Origin: Antrodiella citrinella
Taxonomy: Eukaryota; Basidiomycota; Agaricomycetes; Polyporales; Steccherinaceae
DNA: 31,767 nucleotides
Direction of reading: 5' to 3'
Assembly (NCBI GenBank): GCA_004802725.1
Contig: SGPM01000260.1
Span: 7,821-39,587 of the forward strand
A model generated the notes under the pieces. That model worked only from the letters and a program-made list of their open reading frames with translations, was not told the DNA's origin and made no database searches. Made by a program: the position numbers and the translations under genes. Below, piece after piece: positions 1 to 11,780 of this stretch; position 1 is the first letter of the stretch, and each line of letters starts with the position of its first letter.

Positions 1-104
1 ANTAGGCTGCCCGNTACTGCCAAGCCACGACACGTAGTGAGCGGGAGTTGCCGATACATGACCCCAGCCTAAGGTTAGGGTCACATCAGCCNNATTTCTC
101 AAAT

Positions 105-1435
105 TCATATGCATGTTCTTGTCAAGAAAGTACGCAACCAAATGGGAATCGCAACTGAAGTAAACTCTAAGTATCGTGAGNCTATATACNAGTCTCTCAT
201 GTTCTTCGTCTGAGTTGACGGATGTATAGAGCNACAATCAACATTTCCACCCTTCACAAGGAATGGCGTTCTCAGTACAGTCAAATCTCGATGCCATCGA
301 GTGACATACCTCTGCTTGACCATCATGGTCACNCCCTGGCTCACAAACCCCTTCAANATNTGCGCCTCCAATCCCTGGTATACACCAGCCCATCCTTCTN
401 GGTTGTACGCTTGTTTCCAGATGGTCCACATTGACTCCGATACAGGAGTGTCACCGTTCTCACGAGCTTCCTTTCGATGTACTTGGAGACGCGTCTTGGC
501 CAACATCAGAGGATATAATAGGACGGTCGCAATGGTGTTGGAAAACGCTGCTCCGAGGAACGACTCTTGAGGTGTGGGGCCTCTGTTGGAGGTNCTGTCA
601 ACTCTACCGCGTGCGACGACGCGACGAAAGAGCTGAAAGAGAAAGAGGGTCAATGCCGGATTGAGCGACAGCGGTATGGTAGTGGTGAAACCTGCNANGT
701 GAGTTTGANAAGCTGTNTCATGGACANAGAGACCCTGACATACCGCTCCAGAAGCCAGCAAGACCCTGTTCACTGTAAATCTTCCGAAAGACTTGACTAG
801 GACCTACGAGCTTCCTTCCCGCGGGCTCCGATGCGTCGTCCTTCTCGGCGTTCATCTGGCCCTCGTCATCGTCACCCTCAGTCGCAGTCTGNAAATGGAC
901 CGTGATGACACTGAGTGGTGTGGAGATAGCTCTGCTCGCTAGCCCTGCGAAGAATCCGATCCCCAACTCCTCTGCCACACTCGATAGCACTGGTCTGCCT
1001 TTCGTTGGGGCTGCGCGTCGTGTCTTGCGGCGGACGAGATATTTTCGGAGAAACGAATAAAACCAGAAATACANAAAGCTGCAAATGTGTCAGAACATGT
1101 AATCGATAGTGAGTTCCACTGCCCTATGCGCACGTTGATAGCAACTGAGCAACGGTGTCGGTCTCTAGCCCATCAAAGAGACCGCCCCACCCTTCTGCTC
1201 GCACTATAGTTCGGAGTGCGCGGGCAACACCACGANATCCTAGTGAGTGAAANTTTGATCACAACGCAGTCATTCGCTGAAGGCGACATTATGAAGTCGC
1301 ACCTCGTAATTTCTTAGACGATGTGGTCTGCAACCTGGTTGCAACCAGATCAAGTGGGTACGAGACTGCGTTTGCAGTCGCACTTCCTATCGAGCCCGAC
1401 ACTGCTTGAATGAGTGGGTGTAGCGTGGAAGTCAT
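105..1435 (-). CDS. Mitochondrial carrier family protein, peroxisomal PMP47/ANT1-like
   Basis: Six-transmembrane solute carrier of the SLC25 type. Three repeats are visible, each with the carrier signature: YPLDLVATRLQ in repeat 1, STPLSVITVH in repeat 2 and YPLMLAKTRLQ in repeat 3. Repeats end with GLFDGLETDT, GFWSGMSGS and GVYQGLEA. The FYSFLRKYLVRRK stretch and the GFWSG...SLNPAL pattern resemble peroxisomal adenine-nucleotide carriers of the PMP47/ANT1/PXN kind, so the likely role is ATP or cofactor exchange over the peroxisomal membrane (inference from family). Phase-consistent exons: 1435-1303, 1239-1134, 1078-726 and 691-105, about 392 aa. The start is ATG at 1435 (MTSTLHPL); an upstream in-frame GTG at 1501 is less likely. 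The intron at 725-692 would be only 34 bases and lies among Ns, so that junction is unsure. The last ~75 residues after MMVKQR are not carrier-like and the true 3' end may differ. Confidence 0.8.
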
Positions 1436-2960
1436 GTTTAGTTCGTTCGCAAAGCTATATGTTGAGCGACGAAGGTCAAGGTCAGAGTACGCAGAGTCCA
1501 CTGGTATGACATGACGTCACTCCCTACCGGAGCTGGGCCGGCCCGGAAACCGGACGCTCAACCTGCAGGAACTGTGCGGCGGGCCAAATCTTCCTTTGTG
1601 CTGTTTTATCTCGTTCTTGGGTCGGAACAACTCGATAATTACTAGTACCGAAGTTGCAAGGATTCCTCGAAATCTTGAAGACTATTCAGGCTCGTCAACA
1701 AGGGTCACATAGAACCCTGCAGCCTTGGTCCTCTTGTGACGTCGTTCTTTCCCGGTTCTTTGGACTACGCTGTAGCTATGCGAGTACAGTATGAGACTAT
1801 TGGCCACTATTGTGTGGCTCAATGTGCGTCACCTACGATTTTACTCATCTGATTACTTGCTTGCGTTTCCAGGAATCTGCAACAATGTTAGCTTCGTGAA
1901 CTTCGTATAATTGCGAATTCACCGTTTTCCTCTACGCCATTCACGGTGATTTCCATCAAATCTTGCTTCGTACCCTGTGCTCCCGGTGCTTCTGCTAACT
2001 ACGACCCCACTGCAACTCTTCGGAATAGGATATATATCCCGGTCATACGACGGCACACTCCGAGTCGTCGCTTGTTTCGGCATTCTTTTCGTAGGGTCTC
2101 ATCCGAGTTCTGCAAAACAGGGCGACCTCAGACTTGACCCACGGACCTCTACCAACTTATTCACAAGAACGCGCCGGGAAAGCCAACACAGGACCCGAAA
2201 ATATAACGACGGAGCCTTGGTGTGGCTCGGTTTTACCCGCGATACCTTCCGGTCGTGTCTTTTGCTAGGTCACCGATGTATGCCGTAGTGGGTTCATTAC
2301 CGCCTCTCAACCGCAATCTAAACGGTCCTGCTATTGGTGATCATCGTCCGATTTCTCTCTCATACATGTGAACAATGTTGAAAGCAACCGGTGAGTACAT
2401 TGAGTTTTATGACAGCTTCTATTTCTGATCATTTACGTGGCCGAGACAGACATGTAAGTCGTTGACTTTCGGTCCGAAGTATCAAATATGCCTCAGAACT
2501 TGTCCGAATACCTCTGCATCGTCTTGGTCCAGTTCGAAGACATCTAATGGCTGCGACCGAAATGGTCGTAAAGTTGTATGTTCAAAAAACGATCACTATC
2601 ACCGTGGCCATGTCAATACTCTCTACTTCTCTGCTTCCCTAGATATTGAACCGCGGTGTACCACTCTACCACCGAGCCCTGATCTGCGCTGAATGAAACT
2701 CATGAGCTGGAAGATTTTCTCACGTCCCGGAGGGTGGGTACCCATCGTCTGATCCGAAGTCGAAGATCCCCACAACTATTGGCGTGGCGAGAACGAAAGA
2801 CTTTCCGCAGTACCTATTGATCTGTCCGACTCTGGTCCTTGACACCAACATGTGACTCCACGAGGACGTATGGCCCCCTGGTTGACACAGGTACTCCATT
2901 CTTCAATATATATTTAAGAGAGCCGGGATGTGGCAAGGCGGTACAAGAACTCAGTTCACC
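1436..2960. other. Gene-free stretch between carrier and P450
   Basis: About 1.5 kb between two divergent genes. Only short open frames (under ~105 codons) with no recognisable motif are present on either strand. It should hold the promoters of both neighbours; the only clear element is the TATA-like site before the P450. Confidence 0.5.
2907..2916 (+). promoter_or_regulatory. TATA-like box of the P450 gene
   Basis: The sequence tatatattta lies 45-54 bases upstream of the P450 ATG at 2961, a plausible core-promoter position for a fungal gene with a short leader. This is a motif match only. Confidence 0.45.
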
Positions 2961-5101
2961 ATGCCTGGACTCGCTATTGTGGTCGCTGTCTTAGCCGTGC
3001 TCGTTGCTGTCGTCGTCAGGTTGACACGAACCAAGCCTGGTTTGCCTCCTGGCCCAAAGCCATGGCCCATTATAGGCAACGTGTTGGACATGCCATCCAT
3101 TCGCCCATGGGAGAAGTACCGCGAGTGGTGCGAGACATATAGTAAGTCATCTCGTACAATCGGCAGTGACACTCAGCTCATAAGCATGACATATGGTAGA
3201 TTCCGACCTGGTTTATTTGCATATCCCGACGCAACCGTCCATCCTCGTCGGGTCGCTCAAGGCTGCTACCGAGCTCTTTGAGAAGAGGTCTCATATCTAT
3301 TCCGACCGTACCCGTAACGTCATGTACGAGATGTAAGTGTCTTCTACAGTCCCGAAATAGGCCATAACCCCGCTCACTTCACCCCTGGCACAGGATGCAC
3401 GCCGACTTCCATTTCGCCTTCATGGGTTATACGCCCACTTGGAGGGCCCACCGTCGGACGTTCCACTCGTACTTCAATCCAGCGACTCTGGATAGGTTCT
3501 ACCCCGTTCAACTGCAACATGCTCGCGAATTCTTGTCGAGTATCCTCAAGTCTCCAGAGAACAGCCGCAAGCATGCCAGGCAGTGAGTGCATCCGTCACC
3601 TCTCCCATTACGAGTATTGCTCACTCTCGTCCAAATAGCATGATCACTTCTGTGATATTTGCCATCACCTATGGTCAGAAGATCACCACCATGGACGATG
3701 AAAATGTTACTTCTGCCGAAATCGCAGTCGAGGGGATCAGCCTTGCGGCCATTCCTGGCATATTCTGGGTCGAATTCCTTCCATTCCTGAGATACATCCC
3801 CTCCTGGGTCCCTGGGGCTACCTCTGTGCGGACTGCAAAGAAGTACTTGCCTTACGTCCTTGGGATGAGGGACAAGCCCTTCGAGGAAGTCAAGGCTGCT
3901 GTTGTACGTTTTTATCTCCAATATCCTTTGATTTTCCCTGACGGGTGGGATGTGGATCGTTTCATTAGGATAACGGGACCGCCACACCGTCCCTAGTTTC
4001 GAATCTGATCGAAGAGAACCGCTCAAAACCCCGTACACCCGAGGAGTCGGCGATGAACGAAAGCATTGCGCGGAATGTTGGCGGACAAGCTTACGCTGGT
4101 GAGTGAACCCTCAACCCACGCCTCCAATTGACTAATAATCGAATCTATACTAGCTGGTGCCGATACGGTAAGCACATACATTTCTTAGAATTGTGCGACA
4201 GAACACTGCTTATTCTGTCTACAGGCATCCTCCTCCGCCCAATCCTTCCTCCTCGCCATGGCCCTTTATCCCGCCATCCAGAAGAAAGCCCAAGGTCAAT
4301 TGGATTGCGTCGTTGGACCCAATCGTCTGCCAGAACACGAAGACCTCGAGCACCTACCCTACATCCGTGCGATTGTGCTGGAAGTCATGCGCTGGTTCCC
4401 GATCACGCCCTTCGCTGTCCCGCATCAGAGCACTGCGGACGATGTTTACGAGGGGTATCATATTGCGAAAGGGACGAGGTTGATTCCAGTGAGTCTTACT
4501 CTGATGTTCTAACTGCGGACGTAACGCTAAGTTCATATCGATTTAGAACGTATGGTACGTCCTTGCTCCCTTGATAATTCGCACAACATCCCTCAGATGC
4601 TGATCGCTCATGTACAGGGCGATGCTCATGAACCCAGAGGACTACCCAGAACCCGAGTCTTTTTATCCCGACCGATTCCTCGGAGCGGATGGCAACATTG
4701 ATCCGAATGTTCGTGACCCTACAGCCGTCGCATTTGGATTTGGACGAAGGTATGCCTCCCGGTCGATTTTTCACCATACATCCTTATTCATGCGACATGT
4801 CTAGGATATGCCCTGGCAAACAACTCGCCCTCAACATGCTCGCAATCTACATCGCCTCAACACTGTACACATTCGACATCACGCCTGGGTTCGATGCGTC
4901 TGGGAAGCCCGTTCAGCTGACCACCGAGATGCTGGGTGGAATGATCTCGTACGTTTTTTTTCAAGGAGCTGTGGATATGTATGCTAAGCATCTTGTATGG
5001 TACGGTATAGGCTTCCACGAGATGTTCCAACTGGGTTGAAGCCACGTTCGGAAGCTGCGGTTCGTTTGATCAACGAAGCAGCGACAGAGCTAGCTCTGTA
5101 A
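2961..5101 (+). CDS. Cytochrome P450 monooxygenase, microsomal type
   Basis: Heme-thiolate monooxygenase, probably ER-anchored, acting on an unknown small molecule with a P450 reductase. Residues ~2-20 form the N-terminal anchor, followed by the PPGPKPWPIIGN hinge. The I-helix oxygen-binding motif AGADT is at 300-304, the K-helix ExxR is EVMR at 357-360, the NVWAM and FYPDRF motifs follow, and the heme loop is FGFGRRICPG with Cys441. Eleven phase-consistent exons: 2961-3141, 3200-3332, 3394-3582, 3639-3903, 3969-4098, 4154-4167, 4225-4488, 4547-4554, 4618-4749, 4805-4948, 5011-5101. They give 516 aa, normal for the family. Two exons are tiny (14 and 8 bases). The start ATG has a good context (cacc-ATG). 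The type resembles the Agaricomycete P450s usually annotated as O-methylsterigmatocystin oxidoreductase-like (CYP64-related); the substrate cannot be told. It appears intact. Confidence 0.95.
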
Positions 5102-5381
5102 AGCTTGGAACCGTACGAGAAATGACATATGCAGGATACCCAATCTCATGTTAATGTGCCACGACGTTGGTTGCACTGGTCATAAACTTGCGAATCCGAA
5201 GCAATAGTGAGGGAGGCTACAAATACATGGATCATTAGAGCGAAGCTATGTACAAGATACCCAACAACCACACCTGAAAAAACGATGGCATACACCAATC
5301 GTACACGCCGACAGAAGAGGGAAACAGCATATGCTACAAAAACGCTAAATAGCGACGAAGACGAGTGCATCCGAAAAGTTA

Positions 5382-7569
5382 TCAGTTCACCCATTCCCAA
5401 TGAACTGGCTCGTCCACGTTCCACTCGTGATAGTCCAGTCTCTTAGGGTTGGCAGGATTGCCCTCATTCCTGACTGGTAAGTTCGGCCTGACCTTGGGCC
5501 AATAGAGTCCTTCGTAGTCGTCGAACGCCGGTCCAGCTTCCAGACGCGTCTTGACAGACCGATGGACCTTCATGCCTTCGTCCATCTCGCTCTTGTAGAT
5601 CTTGCGACCGCGACCTCTGTTCCAGCTGAGAGCACACATCCAGTGAGCCTACACGCTCAAAACCGAAGGGAGAGAATAAGGGGACGTACATCCAAGTATA
5701 ACCGCTGGCATCCTCTACCATGTGGATGATGGCTTTCTGCTTCTTGACGCGGACCGGGATCCACTCGAGAATGTGCCACACCCAGTTCGCGGTGAGCTGA
5801 TCGTACAGCGGACTCAACGAGTCCTTCTTCTCTTCCTCCGCCTCATACATCGCGGCCTCCTCCGCAGTGAACGGTATCAATCGATACTCCGCGCCGTGGT
5901 CACGCACAGGCAAAGTAGCGCGTTTCGACTCGAGGTGCGCGTGCTTGGTATGAGAGCGCGACATCCGAATAACGTCCTTGACATACGTCACTGGGTAAGT
6001 GATCATTCCCCAGAGGCCCTTGACGACGTTCCATCCGAAGCAGGATTTCGGCTTCTGCGCCTGCGGCTGAGGCTCTGCGTGGAGTCTCTTCGGGTGTTCG
6101 CCTAAGGCAGGCGCACCGAACTTGTCGATGGAGACGCACATGCCAAGCTGTTGGAGCATGACGGCGTCGAAGATGATGCCGGTGTCGCAGTGGAAGCATT
6201 CGCGGATCATCCATCTGAGTGGAATGCGCGCGAGGGCGTGCGGAGTGTCGTTCTTGACGGAACCACCGCCAACATCTGTTCAGGCATCGTCAATATAGCA
6301 AAAAGAGAGAAAATGGAATCGCGTTCACATACCGGTATGAACACCAGCAAACCAGACCTCCTGCACGTCCGTCATCTGGCCGGCCTCTTGATTGATCATG
6401 TCTTCGTAGAGTTTCTGAGCACTGACGCCCTCGTTCTGGCCATCAGCGACAAGCTGACGACTCTTCTTCTTCATCTCGCGCTTAGGATCTACGCAATAGC
6501 TCGGTAAGAACTTAATCCGACGCTCGTCCAAAGCCAAAGCGTGGCGCAGATGCTTGATGCTGTTGTTTTTGGTGGTGAACGGGAGGTGGTGGGGTATGAG
6601 ACCCACTGACGCGACAGTGTCCCACACACCGAGGAAGTCGATGTAGACATCCCGACAGAATGTCCTCTTGAACCTGCCGCTAAGTTTAATGCCTTCTTCG
6701 TCTTCCCGGACGTACATGTCGTATGCGAAGGGAATTTGCTGCTGGTTGTGTGGTGGGAGTAACCCGATCTTTACATATGGTGTCAGTGTAGAGGAATAGC
6801 ATCAACTGGAATGTGAGACACACCTTCTGGAGCATACCAGCCAGAGCACGTGCAGTGTACGCGCCACGAGAGAAACCAAAGATGCATATCTTGTCGCCAT
6901 GCGTATCTGCATGTGAAACGGCTATCAGAGGAAGGAATGTCAAGACATGAGTCGATGACTTACAATTCTCCATGAGGAAGCTGTAGCCAGCTATGTGACA
7001 TATGAGCAAAAATTCGGGAAGGAGCGATAGTGAATGACCGACCTTGAATATGACTGGATATGTTCCAGGCGAGCATCTCATCCAGTACCTCGGAGATACC
7101 AGACAGAATAGGTGCCTTGAATGCGGAGTCGGTATATGTACCAATGCCAGTCTAAAAGAACATAGAGTGAGCGAACGTTGCAAGACAAATCATCAGAAGG
7201 TGATTTTTACCTGGTAGTAAACCAACTGCTTGGTCGTATCGTCTTTTCTGAGTGCAGCCACCAACTGCACAACATTGGAGTTCTAGGAAACAGTCAGCAA
7301 TAATATGAGGAAGGTTTTGACAAACGACATACATCGGAGTCGAACTGATCACCTGTGCCATCGAAGCAGAGGATGAGCGTGCGTCCGCGCTTGGTGCCAG
7401 GTTTGTTGGCGGACATCCATATTCTGGATTCTTCACTCCAACTGTGTTTCCTGGAATGGTGTGGTTTTGAAGTAGAAGGATGAGAAGGCTCTAGGTATTC
7501 GAACAACGTTCCTCCCGAAGAGGAGCCGCTCATATTACTCTGACCAGAGGCAGTGCGACGAGACTCCAT
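5382..7569 (-). CDS. DUF2235 (Tle1-like phospholipase fold) alpha/beta hydrolase
   Basis: Serine hydrolase of the DUF2235 family, which shares its fold with bacterial Tle1 phospholipases; these proteins are expanded in Agaricomycetes and their substrates are mostly unknown. Visible motifs: LILCFDGTGD at ~65-74 (family N-terminal signature), nucleophile elbow GFSRG with Ser161, FLGVWDTV with candidate catalytic Asp226, and GVHTDVGGG with candidate His320. The N-terminal ~55 residues are Ser-rich and probably disordered. Phase-consistent exons (minus): 7569-7333, 7282-7211, 7151-7043, 6990-6964, 6906-6824, 6768-6333, 6275-5690, 5625-5382, giving 597 aa. One exon is only 27 bases. There is no signal peptide, so it is probably cytosolic. 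It converges with the P450 gene, 280 bases apart. All catalytic motifs are present and the gene looks intact. Confidence 0.92.
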
Positions 7570-8903
7570 CGAGGATCAATCAAAGTAGGAAAGCCTTACG
7601 TATACTGTAAGAGGATATCTTCAGGTGGATATGCGACTGCGAGGGAGAGGGGGGAAACACGTTGCGAGAATTACTTCGCTCGAGTGATGTGGGTTTATGT
7701 AGTCGTGGTCCATTGGCAGCTGGGATAATACCATCATTCATGTCCACGGTATTTTGTGGAGAGCGAGTGTAATATCGGCGTACTTAGTGACCCATACGAC
7801 ACTGGCATATGCATGGAAGGAAACAGGCTGTAAGATACAGGGAAGACTTTCGAAAAATACGGATTCTGTAGGTACTACGGGCGCCAATCCGAATCTAGAA
7901 CAGGAATTGAAGCATGGAATACCGTCAAAAATGGGAAACATACAGTGGGAGAAGTACGTACCATGTGAGGAGGGCTCCCCTCGCGTACTGAGAACAGAAC
8001 CTGAAATAGGGATCACCGAGGCCTTCCTGGTGTCTCCGCATTGATTCCATTTGTGCCAGTCTGCGTTGAAAGAGGCTCAATCACGGGGTTTTCTCAAATC
8101 CGACGTATTGAGACGTTCATGTCGTAAATGCGCTGTCAAATCCTTGAACGTCTTTTGAGTCGCAGCCTGTTGCGAAACGCAAGACACCATTCAAGTTGAT
8201 GTCAGAAAAGACGGGCGAAATCAGTAAAAGACGCACGGTGGCGATTTGTATCTCCCACCTGCATGACGAAATACGGTGGATGTAATCATCTGACATTCAG
8301 AAGAGGAGTACTTCCTCAACAGTCATATTCCCATTCCAAGTTAACACGAGCATTGGAGGCGGCGATGGCACTGGAGCAGGGCAAAACATCTCTTCAATGC
8401 TCACGGTGGGCCCCTTCAAAACAGTCGACGTCGCCACACTTGATCTTCCAGGACACCTACACACAAAAGCTCATACACCTAGTACCTCGTACAGATAAGC
8501 AAATATCCAGCTGATTGCACCATACAATTGAAAGAGCTGACCTCAACAGCGCAATTGAATCATCAAAAGCTTGAAGGCTGGTCCATGACTCCGGTCTTTT
8601 GGAAGAAGTTATGGTCTCTACACCGCAGAGTATCGTGATATGCCGAGGCTGCTATCCTTGTGCTAGGTGACGATAATGACTTTCATTGTTTCAAGTCGAA
8701 AAGGTCCCGTTTTTGAGGAATCAGGATAACGTAAAGTCGTTTGCGTGACCCGATCATATCGATCAATCGTGGGTCACAGTGGTCGCGCGTCGTCTTTCTC
8801 TTTTACCCTCCTACCATCATCTCCTGGAAGTGCTCTCGAACCAAACCCCTTCTCACTGTTGATCTACTTCACTTTTGAGCTCTTATCACGAACACTTCAG
8901 GCC
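7570..8903. other. Gene-free stretch
   Basis: About 1.3 kb upstream of both the DUF2235 gene and the first F-box gene. The longest open frame (7754-8044, +, 96 codons) shows no domain, no conserved pattern and no splice partners. I see no RNA gene or repeat here. Confidence 0.45.
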
Positions 8904-10229
8904 ATGTCGGATGTGTCGGGTGCCATAGTGCAAGCGAAAGTGACGGACGTGATCCGGAGTGAGTTGCCAATAACGATTTCTCCTCTCCTCAAAATTCTCA
9001 CTTTTGCTTATAAGTAATGCCGTGGATTTCAGTGGAGATCATCGCCTACTTCATCAGCTACCTGTGGAATGACAGCCAATCGCTTCGTAGCTCATCCCTT
9101 GTATCCCGCTCATGGCACACTGCAGCTCGACCCTTCGTGTTTCGCAGTGTGTGGCTCAGCGGAGAGCTTAGGACATTCATACTGGCGACCAAGATGAGTC
9201 AGATGCCTGCGCTATGCTACTGGATCAGAGAGCTACGGATCAAGGGCCCGCCTAGCACCGGTCACTCGATGGACGCGTACGGATACTACCTTCGGACCCT
9301 CTGGACATCGACCTTCATGATTCCCTTTGTACGCAACATGAAGAGGCTGTACTCCTTGGCGATTGAAGGGTGGAACATTACTCTCGACATTGAGCCAGTC
9401 ACAATACTCCACATCACACGAAATCTAGCCGAGTTTCACCCCACGCTTCGCGAAATATCTTTCGTGCGATGTGTTCTAGGTCCACACTTGACACAGGCGT
9501 TGCTTTCTGGTGCTCCGAACATTGAGTCGGTATCCTTCCACAACTTTGTGCTGGACACATCGGCGACTGCGGATATATCTGTTCTTTCTCTACGTCAACT
9601 CAAATCCCTGACAATTGTCGGTGTGATCCCAGACATTTCTCGCTTGTTTTCTGTATCGACTATGAAATCACTACAGGAAGTGCATTTGCATCGTCTTGTG
9701 TCGTGGAAGACGGCCGACCTCCTGCTATTACTGAACAATGCGGGGCATTGTTTACGCTCTTTTACCATTGGGCCTGGTGAAACTGATCTTGACCATATCT
9801 CCGATGATACCCGTAAGTACTATCGCATTATCCTTCGAATTTGGACACTGACTCGCATTCACACAAGGCGCTGCCATAGAAGACCGATTGTACGGATGGA
9901 TGGCCCGGCGTACAGCATGTTCTGCCCTGCGACTGTCTATCGGAATTCTATCGCCTCACTACACCGCGATCTCCGCCGTGCACTCCATCCAAGGCCTACC
10001 TGTGCAAGAGCTCGCCATGGCATGCTGCTTCGACTCTCAAAGCCTGATAGCTGATTATGCCGCTATCGGCATAGCACCGCTACATGTTTTGCTGCCGTCT
10101 CTGAAGCTCGTGTATGTCTTGTACGTAGGCCCACTTACGGCAGAGCAGGTTCGATACACGTTGCGTGATGTGTTCATACCCTTCTACTTCAAGTCTATCC
10201 AGCTGAAAGTCGAGAAGATTGTACTCTGA
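8904..10229 (+). CDS. F-box-like protein, tandem copy 1 (intact)
   Basis: Basidiomycete F-box/LRR-like protein, probably a substrate adaptor of an SCF ubiquitin ligase (family knowledge; target unknown). The F-box is short: EIIAYFISYLWND followed by LRSSSLVSRSWHTAARPFVFRSV, typical of the large Agaricomycete families. The rest has leucine-rich-like segments (ALCYWIRELRI, LHRLVSWKTADLLLLLNNAG). Preferred exons: 8904-8958, 9033-9812, 9868-10229, giving 398 aa. The first exon is chosen because it has a gtgagt donor and a matching acceptor, and gives an N-terminus of similar length to copy 2. An alternative ATG at 9017 would give 385 aa without the first intron. The second intron sits at the same place and phase as in copy 2. 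No stop or frameshift is seen. Confidence 0.85.
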
Positions 10230-10527
10230 CTGGACCCATTTGCGAGCACACTGTATGTTGGCTGTAATGTTAATCCGTTGTACATATCTGACATCCATTC
10301 ACAGTGCATCATCAACAAGATCGAGGCTGATACAGTCAGTCACTGGTCTCAGCCCATTATGCAATATTACTGTTTTGTGTATGTAAACTAGAGATCTTTT
10401 GTTAAGTGCAACACGTGCTCGTTCTCACCCTTCGTCAGACTGCCACGTCGACATCATCTTTCTTTCCCGCCACAGTTGCTTGGTCTCAATTTCTCCCTTC
10501 TCGTGCTCCGTTTGCTACATCACCGAA
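10230..10527. other. Spacer between the tandem F-box copies
   Basis: The 3' flank resembles the 3' flank of copy 2: both run from tgactgg past gagcaca to a cagtg-atc-tc-a-aagatcg block (10304-10331 and 11858-11885). The duplicated unit therefore includes sequence beyond the coding region. Confidence 0.5.
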
Positions 10528-11780
10528 ATGACTTCTCATGTTTGTACCAACGACGTACTACTGCAACTTCCAGAAGATAACATCGTGAACATTGTCAGTC
10601 ATCTTTGGGATGACTGCGATTCTCTTCACAGCTCGTCGCTAGCATGTCGCTCATGGCACACTGCCCCTCGACCCTTCGTATTTCGCAGCGTGTCGGTGGA
10701 TGGATAAGCGAGGTCATTTATACTGGCGAACGCAATGCAACGGATTCCTGCACTGCGCTACTGGATCAGAGAGCTCCGAATTAAAATCCCACCTACGGAC
10801 CACTCAGGTTGGATGGTCGCGCATTGGTACGACTGGCGGACATTTGATACATCGGTCTTCATAGCGCAAAAGATGCAGAGACTGCACTCTTTGGTCATCG
10901 AAGAGGGGATCGTTGCTGCCGACCTTTGGCCTGAGATGTCCTCAAGAATCACACGAAATCTGGCCGAGTTTTACCCTACACTTCGCGAAATATCTTTCGT
11001 AAGGTGTTCCATGGGCCCTCGCTTGACGCGGGCGTTGCTTTTTGGCGTTGAGAACATCGAGTCGATCGTCTTCGACAACTACGTACAGGGTATCTTCGCA
11101 CCCGCACGTCATGATTCAGGTCTTCGTCCCGTCAGACTCCGTCTCCTGAAAACCATCACAATCGTCGGTGTGGTCCCCAACCTTTCGCGCTTGCTTACTA
11201 TCGGCACTCTGAAAGCAGTGCGAGAGATACACTTGCATCGCCTTGTGTCGTGGAAGACGGCCGACCTCTTGTTGCTCTTGGAAAATGCGACGCAACGTCT
11301 CCGCTCTTTCTCCACCGAGCCTGGTGAAATCTTACCTGGCCATCTCTCTAACGATGCTCGTAAGTACCATTGCACCATCCTGACAAATCTGGACGCTGAC
11401 TCGCATTCACACAACGTGAAGGCACTGCCATAGAAGACCGACTGTACTGGTGGATGATTCGACCCACAGTGGCATCCCAATCAGCCAGTGTTTTCCGAAT
11501 ATCCATCGGAATCATATCGCCCCACCACACCGCGGTCTCCGCCGTGCACTCCATCCAAGGGCTACCGGTGCAAGAGCTCGCCATGGCATACTGCTTCGAC
11601 TCCTCATGTGCACACATCAGCACAACACTATTGCCCACCTTGTTTCCGTCATTGAAGGCCGTGCATGTTCTGTACGTGGGACCTCTTGAAGCGGAGGAAG
11701 TTCACCTCAAGTTGCGCGATGTGTTCTTGCCCGCGATCTACACGGACATCGAGCTGAGAGTCGAGAAGGCTGTCCTTTGA
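10528..11780 (+). pseudogene. F-box-like protein, tandem copy 2, interrupted by in-frame TAA
   Basis: Paralog of the gene at 8904-10229 with the same two-part structure: exon 10528-11359, intron, exon 11422-11780. It starts MTSHVCTNDVLLQLPED, has an F-box (IVNIVSHLWDD, LACRSWHTAPRPFVFRSV) and ends LRVEKAVL. An in-frame TAA at 10705-10707 falls where copy 1 has a GAG codon in the WLSGELRTFILA segment. The frame stays open and conserved on both sides, so this is a single nonsense change and not a frameshift; without it the protein would be 396 aa. No intron can remove it, since the nearest GT/AG pair is under 20 bases apart. Translation would give only ~59 residues with the F-box. A sequencing error or stop readthrough are alternatives, because the rest of the gene shows little decay. 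Confidence 0.8.

Noticed and set aside
1946..2692. Short plus-strand frames upstream of the P450
   Set aside because: No domain or consistent splicing; probably promoter sequence.
7754..8044. A 96-codon plus-strand frame upstream of the F-box pair
   Set aside because: No conserved motif and no splice partners; length is within chance.
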